Source of the DNA: Shouchella sp047238345
GTDB lineage: Bacteria > Bacillota > Bacilli > Bacillales > Bacillaceae_D
NCBI RefSeq assembly: GCF_047238345.1
Contig: NZ_JBDFMQ010000001.1
Coordinates: 1,364,001 to 1,428,000, forward strand
DNA length: 64,000 nucleotides
Reading direction: 5' to 3'
Under the pieces are notes generated by a model. The model searched no databases. It saw only the letters and a program-made list of their open reading frames with translations, and was not told the DNA's origin. Within the stretch, counting starts at the first letter, position 1, and every line of letters starts with the position of its first letter. A program made the translations under genes and the position numbers. This document shows positions 26,008 through 34,708 of this stretch, one piece after another.

Positions 26008-26193
26008 ATGCGTAAATCCATTGCACCATTAATGGTGATTGGTCTTGGAGCTGCTTGGTACTCAATGAATGACAAAAAGACCAAAAAGAAAGTCTACAAT
26101 TTCTTTGAACCGATTATGGAAGCTGATAAAAAATTAATGAACGCGAAAACGTGGAAAAAAACGAAGAAAAAAGTAAAGAAAATGTTTCATTAA
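26008..26193 (+). CDS. Small membrane protein (YrzQ/DUF3918-like)
   Basis: 61 residues: a short hydrophobic stretch at 5-18 (IAPLMVIGLGAAWYS) and a very lysine-rich C-terminal half with an amphipathic helix (KTKKKVKKMF). Its position after the zinc-ribbon gene matches YrzQ. A GAGGTGAAT site is ten bases upstream of the ATG. Followed by a terminator. Confidence 0.75.
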   Translation: MRKSIAPLMVIGLGAAWYSMNDKKTKKKVYNFFEPIMEADKKLMNAKTWKKTKKKVKKMFH

Positions 26194-26240
26194 TATCTTT
26201 ACCTACGATGGCTGTGGAAAAGGTCAAATGCGTAACGTTA

Positions 26241-26271
26241 ACATGGATGAACGACATCCATGTTTTTTTTT
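26241..26271 (+). terminator. Intrinsic terminator after the yrrD unit
   Basis: acatggatg (26241-26249) and catccatgt (26255-26263) form a perfect nine-base-pair stem with a five-base loop, followed by a T-run. Confidence 0.9.
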
Positions 26272-26321
26272 GATTAATTACGGGTTAAATGCACACGCTA
26301 CAAAAAGGGGTGTGAGAGAAG

Positions 26322-27398
26322 ATGAAGCGAGATATGTACATAATCGATTTAGTGAAGTGGTCAAAATGGCTTGTGATGTTAGTGTTTGTTCTATTGCTCT
26401 TATATGCGCTTAGTTATTTGGCACCGTTATTCCAAATCATTCAACCGTTAATTTGGCCAATCCTTGTTGCGATATTACTCGCTTATTTATTGCATCCTTT
26501 AGTTGAGAAAGCTGTCCACTTAGGCGTAAATCGAACATTGGCTACAGTATTGTTATTTTTGTTGTTTCTTGTTAGCATGGCCACCTTATTATTTATTGGT
26601 ATTCCAATTATATCTCGACAAATTCAAGAAGCTGTTCAAGTGTTGCCTGAACATCTAGCCACCATTAAAGGGATGGTATTTGAATTTCAAGAACAAACGG
26701 AAAGGTTGCCCGATCCATTGCAAGATCATGTTACGGACTGGTCTTCAAAAATGGAGCAGTTTGTAGAAGCAAGTTTAGATCAAGTAGAAAGTGTCATAAT
26801 TAAAGTCATTCAAATGAGCATTTTATGGATTGTTGTGCCTTTTCTTGTTTTTTACTTATTAAAAGATTTTGCGCTCTTGCAGCGCGTTGGTTTTTACATT
26901 ACTCCAAAAAAATGGCGTGAAAAGATGCGGCTTTATCTTAAAGACGTTGATAAAACATTTGGCTCTTATTTACGAGGACAGTTACTCGTTGCGGTTTGTG
27001 TAGGCGGATTATCAACCATAGCACTTTGGGTTTTAGGTGTACCTTACGCACTGCTATTAGGTTTATTTATTGGAGCGACCGATTTGATCCCATATTTTGG
27101 AGCCTTTATCGGTGCTATTCCGGCTGTAGGTTCAGCCTTACTGGATTCGCCTCAATTAGCTCTCTTCACTGCAATTAGTATCTTTGTGATACAACAAATT
27201 GAAGGCAATGTGCTATCACCTTTAATTGTTGGAAAAACAGTCCACTTGCATCCGATTTTAATTATTTTAGCTCTGTTAGTCGGAGTTGAAGTTGGAGGCG
27301 TCATAGGACTTTTAGTCGCTGTTCCCATTACAGCGATTGCAAAAGTAACCATTCTTCATATTCGAAATTACATTAAAGGTGAAGTGGAGATGAATTGA
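26322..27398 (+). CDS. AI-2E family transporter / putative permease (YrrI-like)
   Basis: 358 residues with about eight membrane helices: four before residue 100, one near 160, and three or four after 220, with the AI-2E (PerM) domain pattern such as YLRGQLLVA, LLLGLFIGATDLIPYFGAFIGAIPA and IEGNVLSPLIVGKTVHLHP. Family members act as secondary transporters (some Na+/H+ exchangers, one AI-2 exporter); the substrate here is not known. ATG at 26322 follows a GGGGTG site. It sits between yrzQ and alaS as in B. subtilis. The alaS promoter uses its stop codon. Confidence 0.88.
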   Translation: MKRDMYIIDLVKWSKWLVMLVFVLLLLYALSYLAPLFQIIQPLIWPILVAILLAYLLHPLVEKAVHLGVNRTLATVLLFLLFLVSMATLLFIGIPIISRQIQEAVQVLPEHLATIKGMVFEFQEQTERLPDPLQDHVTDWSSKMEQFVEASLDQVESVIIKVIQMSILWIVVPFLVFYLLKDFALLQRVGFYITPKKWREKMRLYLKDVDKTFGSYLRGQLLVAVCVGGLSTIALWVLGVPYALLLGLFIGATDLIPYFGAFIGAIPAVGSALLDSPQLALFTAISIFVIQQIEGNVLSPLIVGKTVHLHPILIILALLVGVEVGGVIGLLVAVPITAIAKVTILHIRNYIKGEVEMN

Positions 27399-27423
27399 CT
27401 TTTAAAGGCTTGCGCGCTATAAT
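27395..27423 (+). promoter_or_regulatory. alaS promoter
   Basis: TTGACT at 27395-27400, a 17-base spacer and a perfect TATAAT at 27418-27423. The TGA stop of the permease gene lies inside the -35 box. Confidence 0.88.
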
Positions 27424-27429
27424 TTTCGT

Positions 27430-27690
27430 GAATAAAGAAACGTATATGTACATGATGAAATACAATGAAAGAACGAGTACGCATAAGCCCGTTTATAGAG
27501 AGATGCTTTCTAGGCTGAGAAAAGCATTAACGAAGAGATGCGGAATGCTATTCTGGAGTAGCGAGCTAATCGCCGTATCCTGCGTTAAGGGGCTTAAGTG
27601 ATAACAGTTACGTTTGTTATAATTAAGGGTGGTACCGCGTGAAAAAGACAATCTCGTCCCTTTATTGGGAAGGGGTTTTTTTATTTGTTT
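27430..27690 (+). ncRNA. T-box leader of alaS
   Basis: The T-box sequence AAGGGTGGTACCGCGTG lies at about 27625-27641, followed by a terminator hairpin (tcccttt / gaagggg) with a T-run near 27668-27682. In stem I the specifier-loop 3' side reads GGAATGCTATTC with GCT (Ala) at 27547-27549. Uncharged tRNA-Ala allows readthrough into alaS. Confidence 0.9.
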
Positions 27691-27715
27691 TCTATACATA
27701 AGGAGGATAAGTCCA

Positions 27716-30358
27716 ATGAAGCACTTAACATCGGCTGAAGTTCGACAAATGTTTATTGATTTCTTTAAAGAGAAAGGCCATTCTGTTGAGCCAAGTGCAT
27801 CTCTAGTCCCATTTGAGGATCCAAGTTTATTGTGGATCAACAGTGGTGTGGCAACATTAAAAAAATACTTTGATGGTCGCGTAATCCCGGATAATCCTCG
27901 GATTGTCATTGCGCAAAAGTCGATTCGGACAAATGATATTGAGATCGTAGGAAAAACGGCTCGCCATCATACATTTTTTGAAATGCTTGGAAATTTTTCC
28001 ATTGGCGAATATTTTAAAGAAGATGCGATTGTATGGAGCTGGGAGTTTTTAACGAGCGAAAAATGGATTGGCTTTGATGAAGAAAAGCTATCTGTTACGG
28101 TTCATCCAGAAGATCATGAAGCGTACGATTTATGGATTGAAAAAGTAGGCGTACCGGAAGAGCGCATTATTCGTTTGGAAGGGAATTTCTGGGATATTGG
28201 TGAAGGTCCAAGTGGTCCAAACTCTGAAATTTTTTATGATCGTGGTCCTGATTACGGCAATGATCCAAAAGATCCAGAATTGTATCCAGGTGGCGAAAAT
28301 GAACGTTATTTGGAAATTTGGAACTTGGTTTTCTCTCAATTTAATCACAATGCAGACGACACCTATACGCCCCTCCCAAAGAAAAATATTGATACTGGAA
28401 TGGGCTTAGAGCGGATGGTATCGGTTATCCAAGATGCAAAAACAAATTTTGATACAGATCTCTTTTTACCAATCATAAAAGAAACTGAAAAAATTGCTAA
28501 TGCAACGTACAATACTGGAAATGAAGCAGCAGATACAGCCTTTAAAGTTGTTGTCGACCATATTCGTACAGTAGCGTTTGCCATTGGAGATGGCGCCCTA
28601 CCTTCAAATGAAGGAAGAGGATACGTTTTGCGTCGTTTATTAAGACGTGCGGTACGATTTGCGAAAACGATTGGGATTGAAAAGCCATTTATGTTTAATC
28701 TCGTACCTATTGTCGGCCAGATTATGGAAGATTTTTACCCCGAGGTTACCCAGAAAAAAGACTTCATCCAGCGAGTGATTCGTACAGAAGAAGAGCGTTT
28801 TCATGAAACGCTACATGAAGGCTTAACAATTTTAAACGACATCATGAAAAAAGCAAAGGCAAACGATGAACAAGTAATCGCTGGTTCGGATGTGTTTCGA
28901 CTTTACGATACGTATGGTTTTCCGGTTGATTTGACGGAAGAATATGTAGAAGAAGAAGGCTTAACGATCCATCGCGAAGAATTCGAAAAAGAGATGGAAG
29001 CTCAGAGAAATCGTGCTCGCGCAGCTAGACAAGAAACAGCTTCTATGGGTGTGCAAGAAGACATATTCGGTGATTTAAAAACGCCAAGTATTTTTGTTGG
29101 CTATGAGCATACAGAAACAAGTGCAACCATTAACGTCATTGTAAAGGAAAAAGATTCTGTTGATCAGGCTAAAGAAGGGGATACGGTTTCCATTATCCTT
29201 GCAGAAACGCCATTTTACGCTGAAAGTGGTGGACAAGTCGCCGATCAAGGGGTTATCTATACTGATAACGGCCAAGGGCGTGTTCAAGATGTGAAGAAAG
29301 CTCCTAATGGACAACATCTCCATACGGTTGAAATTGAATCAGGGACGTTAGAAGTAGGTGATCATGTTCAAGCAAGAATTGAAGTGCGTGAACGTTTAGA
29401 CATTGTTAAGAATCATACGGCAACGCACCTACTTCATCAAGCGTTAAAAGATGTTCTAGGCGAGCACGTGAATCAAGCAGGCTCTCTTGTAAATCGTGAG
29501 CGACTCCGCTTTGATTTTTCACACTTTGGACAAGTAACACCAAATGAACTCGTTCAAATTGAGCAACTTGTGAATGAGAAAATTTGGCAAGCACTTCCTG
29601 TCGATATTTCGCTAAAATCATTGGCTCAGGCGAAAGAAATGGGTGCAATGGCTCTCTTCGGTGAAAAATATGGCGATGAAGTCCGTGTTGTTCAGATTGG
29701 TGATTACAGCCTTGAGCTATGTGGCGGTATCCATGTGCGTAATTCAGCCGAAATTGGTTTATTTAAGGTTATGAGTGAATCAGGTATTGGCGCCGGTGTT
29801 CGTCGAATTGAAGCAGTAACGTCAAAAGGCGCATATGAGTTCATTAACAATCAACTTGCGCTCCTGTCTCAATCGCAAGAACGCTTAAAAGTAAAGCAAC
29901 TGCGAGATGTGCCTGCACGAATTGAAACACTTCAGCAAGAACTTCGTGAAGCAAATCGAGAAAATGAATCATTAACAGCTAAACTAGCGCAAAAAGAAGC
30001 TGGCCAGTTGATGGATAAGGCTGTCGATATAAATGGTATTCACGTTCTAGCAGAAGTTGTACAAGCAAAAGACATGGAATCTCTTCGCGCGATGGTTGAC
30101 TCACTGAAAAAAGAAGATCAAAAAGCAGTGATTGTTTTAGGTGCAAAAACAGGAGATAAACTATCTTTTGTAGCGGGCGTAACAAAATTAGCGATGAACG
30201 AAGGATTACACGCTGGTAAGCTTATTAAGGAAGTAGCAAGCCGTACCGGTGGCGGTGGCGGCGGTCGACCTGATATGGCTCAAGCAGGAGGCAAAGACCC
30301 AGCGAAATTGAACGAAGCTCTTGCGTATGTAACGGAACATGTGAATTTAATTTCCTAA
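27716..30358 (+). CDS. alaS: Alanyl-tRNA synthetase
   Basis: 880 residues. The N-terminal catalytic domain starts TSAEVRQMFIDFF with motif 2 QKSIRTNDIEIVG, and a class II motif 3 region GMGLERMV. The editing domain carries HTATHLLHQAL (HxxxH) and CGGIHVRN (second metal site), followed by a C-terminal glycine-rich DHHA1 domain GGGGGGRPDMAQAGG. It charges and proofreads tRNA-Ala. ATG at 27716 follows AGGAGGATAAG; earlier in-frame sequence is the T-box leader. Confidence 0.97.
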   Translation: MKHLTSAEVRQMFIDFFKEKGHSVEPSASLVPFEDPSLLWINSGVATLKKYFDGRVIPDNPRIVIAQKSIRTNDIEIVGKTARHHTFFEMLGNFSIGEYFKEDAIVWSWEFLTSEKWIGFDEEKLSVTVHPEDHEAYDLWIEKVGVPEERIIRLEGNFWDIGEGPSGPNSEIFYDRGPDYGNDPKDPELYPGGENERYLEIWNLVFSQFNHNADDTYTPLPKKNIDTGMGLERMVSVIQDAKTNFDTDLFLPIIKETEKIANATYNTGNEAADTAFKVVVDHIRTVAFAIGDGALPSNEGRGYVLRRLLRRAVRFAKTIGIEKPFMFNLVPIVGQIMEDFYPEVTQKKDFIQRVIRTEEERFHETLHEGLTILNDIMKKAKANDEQVIAGSDVFRLYDTYGFPVDLTEEYVEEEGLTIHREEFEKEMEAQRNRARAARQETASMGVQEDIFGDLKTPSIFVGYEHTETSATINVIVKEKDSVDQAKEGDTVSIILAETPFYAESGGQVADQGVIYTDNGQGRVQDVKKAPNGQHLHTVEIESGTLEVGDHVQARIEVRERLDIVKNHTATHLLHQALKDVLGEHVNQAGSLVNRERLRFDFSHFGQVTPNELVQIEQLVNEKIWQALPVDISLKSLAQAKEMGAMALFGEKYGDEVRVVQIGDYSLELCGGIHVRNSAEIGLFKVMSESGIGAGVRRIEAVTSKGAYEFINNQLALLSQSQERLKVKQLRDVPARIETLQQELREANRENESLTAKLAQKEAGQLMDKAVDINGIHVLAEVVQAKDMESLRAMVDSLKKEDQKAVIVLGAKTGDKLSFVAGVTKLAMNEGLHAGKLIKEVASRTGGGGGGRPDMAQAGGKDPAKLNEALAYVTEHVNLIS

Positions 30359-30437
30359 TTGAACCAATCTGTTGTACAATAAAGGCGTTAACGTTTTTAA
30401 TAAACCTTCTATGAATAATTAAAAGGGGTGAGAGCAA

Positions 30438-30710
30438 TTGAGTTCAATGGATAATACAATGCAGTTTAACTTTAATGACGACTCCTTTGATAAAGATGTG
30501 CGAGAGGTGCTCTTATCTGTTTATGATGCACTAGAGGAAAAAGGGTATAATCCAATTAACCAGATTGTTGGTTACCTCTTATCTGGTGATCCAGCATATA
30601 TTCCACGACACAAAGATGCGCGTACGTTAATTCGTAAACTTGAACGAGATGAGCTAATTGAGACATTAGTAAAGTCTTATCTTAAGGAGCAAGGAAAAGC
30701 GATCAAATGA
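30438..30710 (+). CDS. ireB: IreB/UPF0297 family regulatory phosphoprotein (YrzL)
   Basis: 90 residues, with the near-invariant NPINQIVGYLLSGDPAYIPR followed by HKDARTLIRKLERDELIE. In Enterococcus IreB is phosphorylated by the Ser/Thr kinase IreK and affects cephalosporin resistance; Bacillus homologues are YrzL. The TTG start at 30438 gives MSSMDNTMQFNF, matching the family N terminus and set eight bases after GGGGTGAGAG. Its stop overlaps the ruvX ATG by four bases. Confidence 0.93.
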   Translation: MSSMDNTMQFNFNDDSFDKDVREVLLSVYDALEEKGYNPINQIVGYLLSGDPAYIPRHKDARTLIRKLERDELIETLVKSYLKEQGKAIK

Positions 30711-31132
30711 AAATACTTGGACTCGATGTTGGCACAAAAACGATTGGTGTAGCGATTAGCGATGCCTTTGGTTGGACAGCCCAAGGTTTAAAAACGATAC
30801 GAAGAAGCGAGACCAACGAAGTAGACGATTTTAAGCAAATTACTTCTTTAATAGAAGAACATGCGGTGGAAACGGTTGTTGTTGGCTATCCTAAAAATAT
30901 GGACGGCACAATTGGCGCTAGCGGAGAACGAAGCGAACAGTTTGTTGAACAACTGTCACAACATGTCTCAATAAAGATTGATCTTTGGGATGAACGTTTA
31001 ACAACAATGGCGGCAGAGCGTGTTTTAGTTGATGCGGATGTCAGCCGTAAGAAGCGAAAAAAAGTGATTGATCAAATGGCCGCAAGTCTAATTTTGCAAG
31101 GCTACTTGGATCGTCGTTCGCATTCAAATTAA
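30707..31132 (+). CDS. ruvX: YqgF/RuvX-family putative pre-16S rRNA nuclease or Holliday-junction resolvase
   Basis: 141 residues, RNase H-like fold. The N terminus has LGLDVGTKTIGVAISD with the first catalytic Asp, then VVVGYPKNMDGTIG and LWDERLTTMAAERVL, and a late DQMAASLILQGYL with the last acidic residue. E. coli YqgF processes 16S rRNA 5' ends; a resolvase role was proposed earlier. Coupled to ireB by an ATGA overlap, the standard ireB-ruvX-yrzB order. Confidence 0.95.
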   Translation: MKILGLDVGTKTIGVAISDAFGWTAQGLKTIRRSETNEVDDFKQITSLIEEHAVETVVVGYPKNMDGTIGASGERSEQFVEQLSQHVSIKIDLWDERLTTMAAERVLVDADVSRKKRKKVIDQMAASLILQGYLDRRSHSN

Positions 31133-31149
31133 AAAGGTAGGGATTTAGA

Positions 31150-31440
31150 ATGGCACAAGAAGAAAAAGAGCGTTTTGTTATTCCAGATGAAGAAGGTACA
31201 GAGCATTTATTTGACGAACTCTTCCGTTTTACTGTAGATGAGACGAGTAAATCATACATGGTATTAGTACCTGTAGGAGAAGAAGAGGAAGACGAAGATG
31301 AAATTGAAGTCTTTGCTTTCCGCTATGAAGACCGTGAAGACGAGGAAAATGATATTGCTTTTTTCCCAGTTGAAACGGATGAAGAATGGGAAATGATTGA
31401 AGAAATGCTAAATACATTTACTGAGGAAGAAGACGAGTAA
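31150..31440 (+). CDS. yrzB: DUF1292 family protein (YrzB)
   Basis: 96 residues, very acidic (long Glu/Asp runs around residues 45-75 and at the end), with the DUF1292 core FVIPDEEGTEHLFDELFRF. Function unknown; the gene follows ireB and ruvX in most Firmicutes. ATG at 31150 has an AGGTAGGG-like site. A perfect ten-base-pair hairpin without a T-run lies 10 bases after the stop. Confidence 0.92.
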   Translation: MAQEEKERFVIPDEEGTEHLFDELFRFTVDETSKSYMVLVPVGEEEEDEDEIEVFAFRYEDREDEENDIAFFPVETDEEWEMIEEMLNTFTEEEDE

Positions 31441-31449
31441 ATGGCTGAT

Positions 31450-31475
31450 AACCCGTGCAATGATCTGCACGGGTT
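31450..31475 (+). terminator. Perfect 10-bp hairpin after yrzB, no T-run
   Basis: aacccgtgca (31450-31459) and tgcacgggtt (31466-31475) pair perfectly around atgatc. The bases after it (actatgtatt) are not a U-tract, so it may be a weak terminator, a 3'-end stabiliser or a processing site before mltG. Confidence 0.55.
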
Positions 31476-31562
31476 ACTATGTATTTTATGCTGAACATTG
31501 CCCATTTTTTATACAACAAACAAAGCATATATTGTATAATGGGACAGGTGAGGAGGCAATTA

Positions 31563-32708
31563 ATGGCAAAAGATAAGAATTATAACGCTAATGACGAATA
31601 TCAAGAACGTGCATCGCAAGCAAAGACAGTTCGGAAAATTGTCTTAATTAGCTTATCGGCTTTTTTTGTCGTTCTGATTGCCGTTATAATAGGCGGATAT
31701 ACTTATGTCGCGAATGCGCTAAAGCCTGTTGATTCAGAAGATGAAGGTCGTGAAATTGATGTGAACATACCTGTGAATACATCAACTTCGCAAATTGCCG
31801 AGATTCTTGAAGATGAAGGAGTTATCCGCAACGCAACGTTTTTCCGCTACTATACAAGATACAAAAATGAATCAGGATTTCAAGCTGGAACGTATTCACT
31901 TCATACAGCGATGGATACAGACGAAATCATTGAGGAATTAAAAGATGGTCATGTTGTCGCGGAGGCTGCTTCTACGATTGTGATTCCAGAAGGGTTGACG
32001 TTAAACACGCTTACTGAGCGGTTAAGTGAATTTACTGGAGAAAGCCAAGATGATATTTTTTCCTTTATTGATGATGAAGCATTTGTTCAATCTCTAATCG
32101 ATGAGTATGAGATGCTAACTGACGAAATATTGGACGAGGATATTCATCATCCATTAGAGGGCTATCTTTTTCCAGCAAGCTATCAGTTCGAAGAAGAACA
32201 ACCGAGTATTGAACAAGTCGTTCGAACAATGCTTGATCAAATGCAGGTTGTTTACGATCAACGACAAGGGATCGTGAATGGGAGTGACTATACGTTTCAT
32301 GAACTATTAACGATGGGTTCAATTGTCGAACGTGAAGCGAGAGAAAGAGAGGATCGTTTTACGATTGCTGGAGTCTTGCATAATCGCTTAAATGAAGGTA
32401 TGATGCTACAAGTAGATCCTACGGTTGCCTACGCGCAAGGGGAACATATTTATATGACCACTTATGATGACTTAGAGGTAGATTCACCTTATAATACGTA
32501 TCAGCATACAGGCTTGCCGCCAGGTCCAATCTCTACTGTTCGCGAAGAATCACTAGTTGCTTCAGCCGATCCTAATAGTACAGATTATCTTTATTTCTAT
32601 GCCCGTTACAACGGCGAGATTATTTATAATGAAGACTATGATGATCACTTGGAGGCGAGAGATACGTATCGTCATGAATGGCAAGAAGCAGCTGAAGATA
32701 CTGAATAA
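31563..32708 (+). CDS. mltG: Endolytic murein transglycosylase MltG
   Basis: 381 residues. A cytoplasmic N-terminal part is followed by one membrane helix (about residues 24-48) and an external YceG domain. The catalytic glutamate is in TMGSIVEREAREREDR near 245-260, followed by AGVLHNRLNEGMMLQVDPTVAYA; the C terminus has the family end YNTYQHTGLPPGPI. It cuts nascent glycan strands and may set chain length. ATG at 31563 follows GAGGAGG; TATAAT at 31535-31540 may be the -10 of its promoter. The external domain is strongly acidic, as often in alkaliphiles. Confidence 0.95.
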   Translation: MAKDKNYNANDEYQERASQAKTVRKIVLISLSAFFVVLIAVIIGGYTYVANALKPVDSEDEGREIDVNIPVNTSTSQIAEILEDEGVIRNATFFRYYTRYKNESGFQAGTYSLHTAMDTDEIIEELKDGHVVAEAASTIVIPEGLTLNTLTERLSEFTGESQDDIFSFIDDEAFVQSLIDEYEMLTDEILDEDIHHPLEGYLFPASYQFEEEQPSIEQVVRTMLDQMQVVYDQRQGIVNGSDYTFHELLTMGSIVEREAREREDRFTIAGVLHNRLNEGMMLQVDPTVAYAQGEHIYMTTYDDLEVDSPYNTYQHTGLPPGPISTVREESLVASADPNSTDYLYFYARYNGEIIYNEDYDDHLEARDTYRHEWQEAAEDTE

Positions 32709-32712
32709 AGTG

Positions 32713-32746
32713 AGCATAGGGAGTATCTTGCTCCCATGCTTTTTTC
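32713..32746 (+). terminator. Terminator after mltG
   Basis: agcatagggag pairs with ctcccatgct around a short loop, followed by a run of six T. Confidence 0.85.
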
Positions 32747-32769
32747 ATAAAAGGATGTTATGAAATTAA

Positions 32770-33444
32770 ATGATTAATGAAGAAATTAGCGCATATGTAG
32801 AATCATTAGCCCCTCCTAAACATTCACTACTGCTGGAAATGGAACAACTAGCGATACGTGAGCACGTACCAATTATGGATGGACTTTCATTAAATACAAT
32901 GCTTGCCATCTTACGTGTCAAGCAGCCGAAGCAAATACTTGAAATTGGCACCGCAATTGGATATTCTGCTATTCGATTAGCGGAAGCGCTTCCCTCCACG
33001 ACGATTGTTACACTTGAACGCGATGAGGATCGCTATGAGCAGGCAAAAGCATTTATTGAACGAGCTAATTTATCAGAACGAATTATTCCTTATCTAGTTG
33101 ATGCAGAGCATGCAGTGGACCTTGTTTCTAAGCATGGTTCGTTTGATAGCATGTTTATTGATGCAGCAAAAGGAAAATATCAATTGTTTTTTGAGCAATA
33201 TGAGCCTTTTTTGAGTGAAGATGGGGTAATGATTAGTGACAATATTTTATTCAGAGGTCTCGTAGCAAGAGCAGACATTACGAAGGAACCAAAGCGAATT
33301 CAAAAGCTAGTTGAGAAAATAAAACGATACAATGAATGGCTTAGCCATCATCCGAATTTTCATACGTCTATTGTACCAGTCGGGGACGGCATAGCATGTA
33401 GTACGAGAATAAAGAGGGAAGAACATGACACTCAATCAAAATAG
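32770..33444 (+). CDS. trmR: O-methyltransferase TrmR-like (YrrM), tRNA 5-hydroxyuridine methylation
   Basis: 224 residues, class I SAM-dependent O-methyltransferase. The SAM loop is ILEIGTAIGYSAIRLA (about 58-73), and FIDAAKGKYQLFFEQY with the metal-binding region near 130-145. B. subtilis YrrM (TrmR) turns 5-hydroxyuridine in tRNA to 5-methoxyuridine. There it is followed by yrrN-yrrO, the U32-type proteins that make the hydroxyl group; here both are missing and udk follows directly, overlapping by 20 bases. The ATG at 32770 has only a weak AAGGATG site upstream. Confidence 0.9.
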   Translation: MINEEISAYVESLAPPKHSLLLEMEQLAIREHVPIMDGLSLNTMLAILRVKQPKQILEIGTAIGYSAIRLAEALPSTTIVTLERDEDRYEQAKAFIERANLSERIIPYLVDAEHAVDLVSKHGSFDSMFIDAAKGKYQLFFEQYEPFLSEDGVMISDNILFRGLVARADITKEPKRIQKLVEKIKRYNEWLSHHPNFHTSIVPVGDGIACSTRIKREEHDTQSK

Positions 33445-34075
33445 GCCCGTTATTATTGGGGTAGCTGGTGGAACAGGGTCTGGGAAAACGACCGTTGCCA
33501 AAGAAATTTTTAGTCAATTTAACCAATCGTCCATTGTGTTAATCGAACAAGACGCTTACTATAAAAACCAAGATCATTTAGAGTTTGAGGAACGTCTCCA
33601 AACCAACTATGATCATCCATTTGCGTTTGACAATGAGTTGCTTTATGCCCACTTGATGCAGCTTGTGGATCGTTCACCAATTTTTAAACCTTCTTATGAT
33701 TATGCTCAGCATACCCGTGCGCAAGAAGTAGTGAAAATTGAGCCGAAAGACGTTATTATTTTGGAAGGAATTTTGATCCTTGAAGATGAACGCTTGCGTA
33801 GCATGATGGATATAAAAGTATTCGTAGACACAGATGCGGACATTCGTATTATGAGACGGCTTTTGCGTGATACAAAAGAAAGAGGTCGTACCATTGAATC
33901 AGTTATTGATCAGTACACAACTGTTGTTCGACCTATGCATCTGCAGTTCATTGAACCGACAAAGCGTTATGCGGATGTCATTATTCCTGAAGGTGGGGAA
34001 AATAAAGTCGCGATTGATTTAATGGCGACAAAAATTAGAACCGTTATTCAACAAAAACAAGATCCTACACAATAA
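33425..34075 (+). CDS. udk: Uridine kinase
   Basis: 216 residues. The P-loop GVAGGTGSGKTTVAKEIF is at about residues 13-30, with IEQDAYYKNQ and ILEGILILED typical of uridine/cytidine kinases. It phosphorylates uridine and cytidine to UMP and CMP in pyrimidine salvage. The start lies 20 bases inside the trmR gene with an AGAGGGAAG site, so the two are probably coupled. Confidence 0.96.
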   Translation: MTLNQNRPVIIGVAGGTGSGKTTVAKEIFSQFNQSSIVLIEQDAYYKNQDHLEFEERLQTNYDHPFAFDNELLYAHLMQLVDRSPIFKPSYDYAQHTRAQEVVKIEPKDVIILEGILILEDERLRSMMDIKVFVDTDADIRIMRRLLRDTKERGRTIESVIDQYTTVVRPMHLQFIEPTKRYADVIIPEGGENKVAIDLMATKIRTVIQQKQDPTQ

Positions 34076-34111
34076 CGATATGGTTTATTAACTATGAGGA
34101 GTGAACAAACA

Positions 34112-34588
34112 ATGGCAGAAGAGAAAAAGCATTATATGACAGAAGAGGGAAAAAAGAAATTAGAAGATGAGCTTCAACATTTAATTACGACACGCCGAAA
34201 AGAAGTGGTGGAGCGTATAAAAGTCGCGCGCAGTTTCGGAGATTTATCTGAGAACTCCGAGTACGATTCAGCGAAAGAAGATCAAGCATTTGTTGAAGGT
34301 CGTATTGCGCAATTAGAGAAAATGATTCGTAATGCTGTTATGATTGAAAATGAAAAAACGGATAGCAATGTTGTCTCATTAGGAAAGACTGTTCGCCTTA
34401 TTGAATTACCAGATGGTGATGAAGAAGAGTACACGATCGTAGGCTCGGCTGAGTCAGATCCAATTGAAGGAAAAATTTCAAATGATTCGCCTATGGCACA
34501 AAGTTTAATTGGTAAAACGGTGAATGATAAAGTAACAGTGAATACGCCAGCCGGTGAAATGGAAGTTGAAATTCTAGAGATCCGCTAA
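34112..34588 (+). CDS. greA: Transcription elongation factor GreA
   Basis: 158 residues. The N-terminal coiled coil includes YMTEEGKKKLEDEL and the acidic tip segment GDLSENSEYDSAKEDQAF, with the C-terminal FKBP-like domain SDPIEGKISNDSPMAQSLIGK. GreA rescues backtracked RNA polymerase by stimulating transcript cleavage. ATG at 34112 follows GAGGAGTG; the frame from 34094 would begin in that site. It has its own strong terminator. Confidence 0.97.
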   Translation: MAEEKKHYMTEEGKKKLEDELQHLITTRRKEVVERIKVARSFGDLSENSEYDSAKEDQAFVEGRIAQLEKMIRNAVMIENEKTDSNVVSLGKTVRLIELPDGDEEEYTIVGSAESDPIEGKISNDSPMAQSLIGKTVNDKVTVNTPAGEMEVEILEIR

Positions 34589-34592
34589 TAGT

Positions 34593-34633
34593 AAAAAAGT
34601 CTCCTTTTTGTAAATAGAAGGAGACTTTTTTCA
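34593..34633 (+). terminator. Terminator after greA
   Basis: aaaaaagtctcctt pairs with aaggagactttttt, with A- and T-runs on the two sides. Confidence 0.92.
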
Positions 34634-34651
34634 CTTGATGTGTGATTCATG

Positions 34652-34679
34652 TTGCGGTTTAATGAGAACGAGCTATAAT
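34652..34679 (+). promoter_or_regulatory. yrrS promoter
   Basis: TTGCGG at 34652-34657, a 16-base spacer and TATAAT at 34674-34679. Confidence 0.65.
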
Positions 34680-34708
34680 GGAGTTAGAGTTAGGAGGAAT
34701 GCAGAGTC

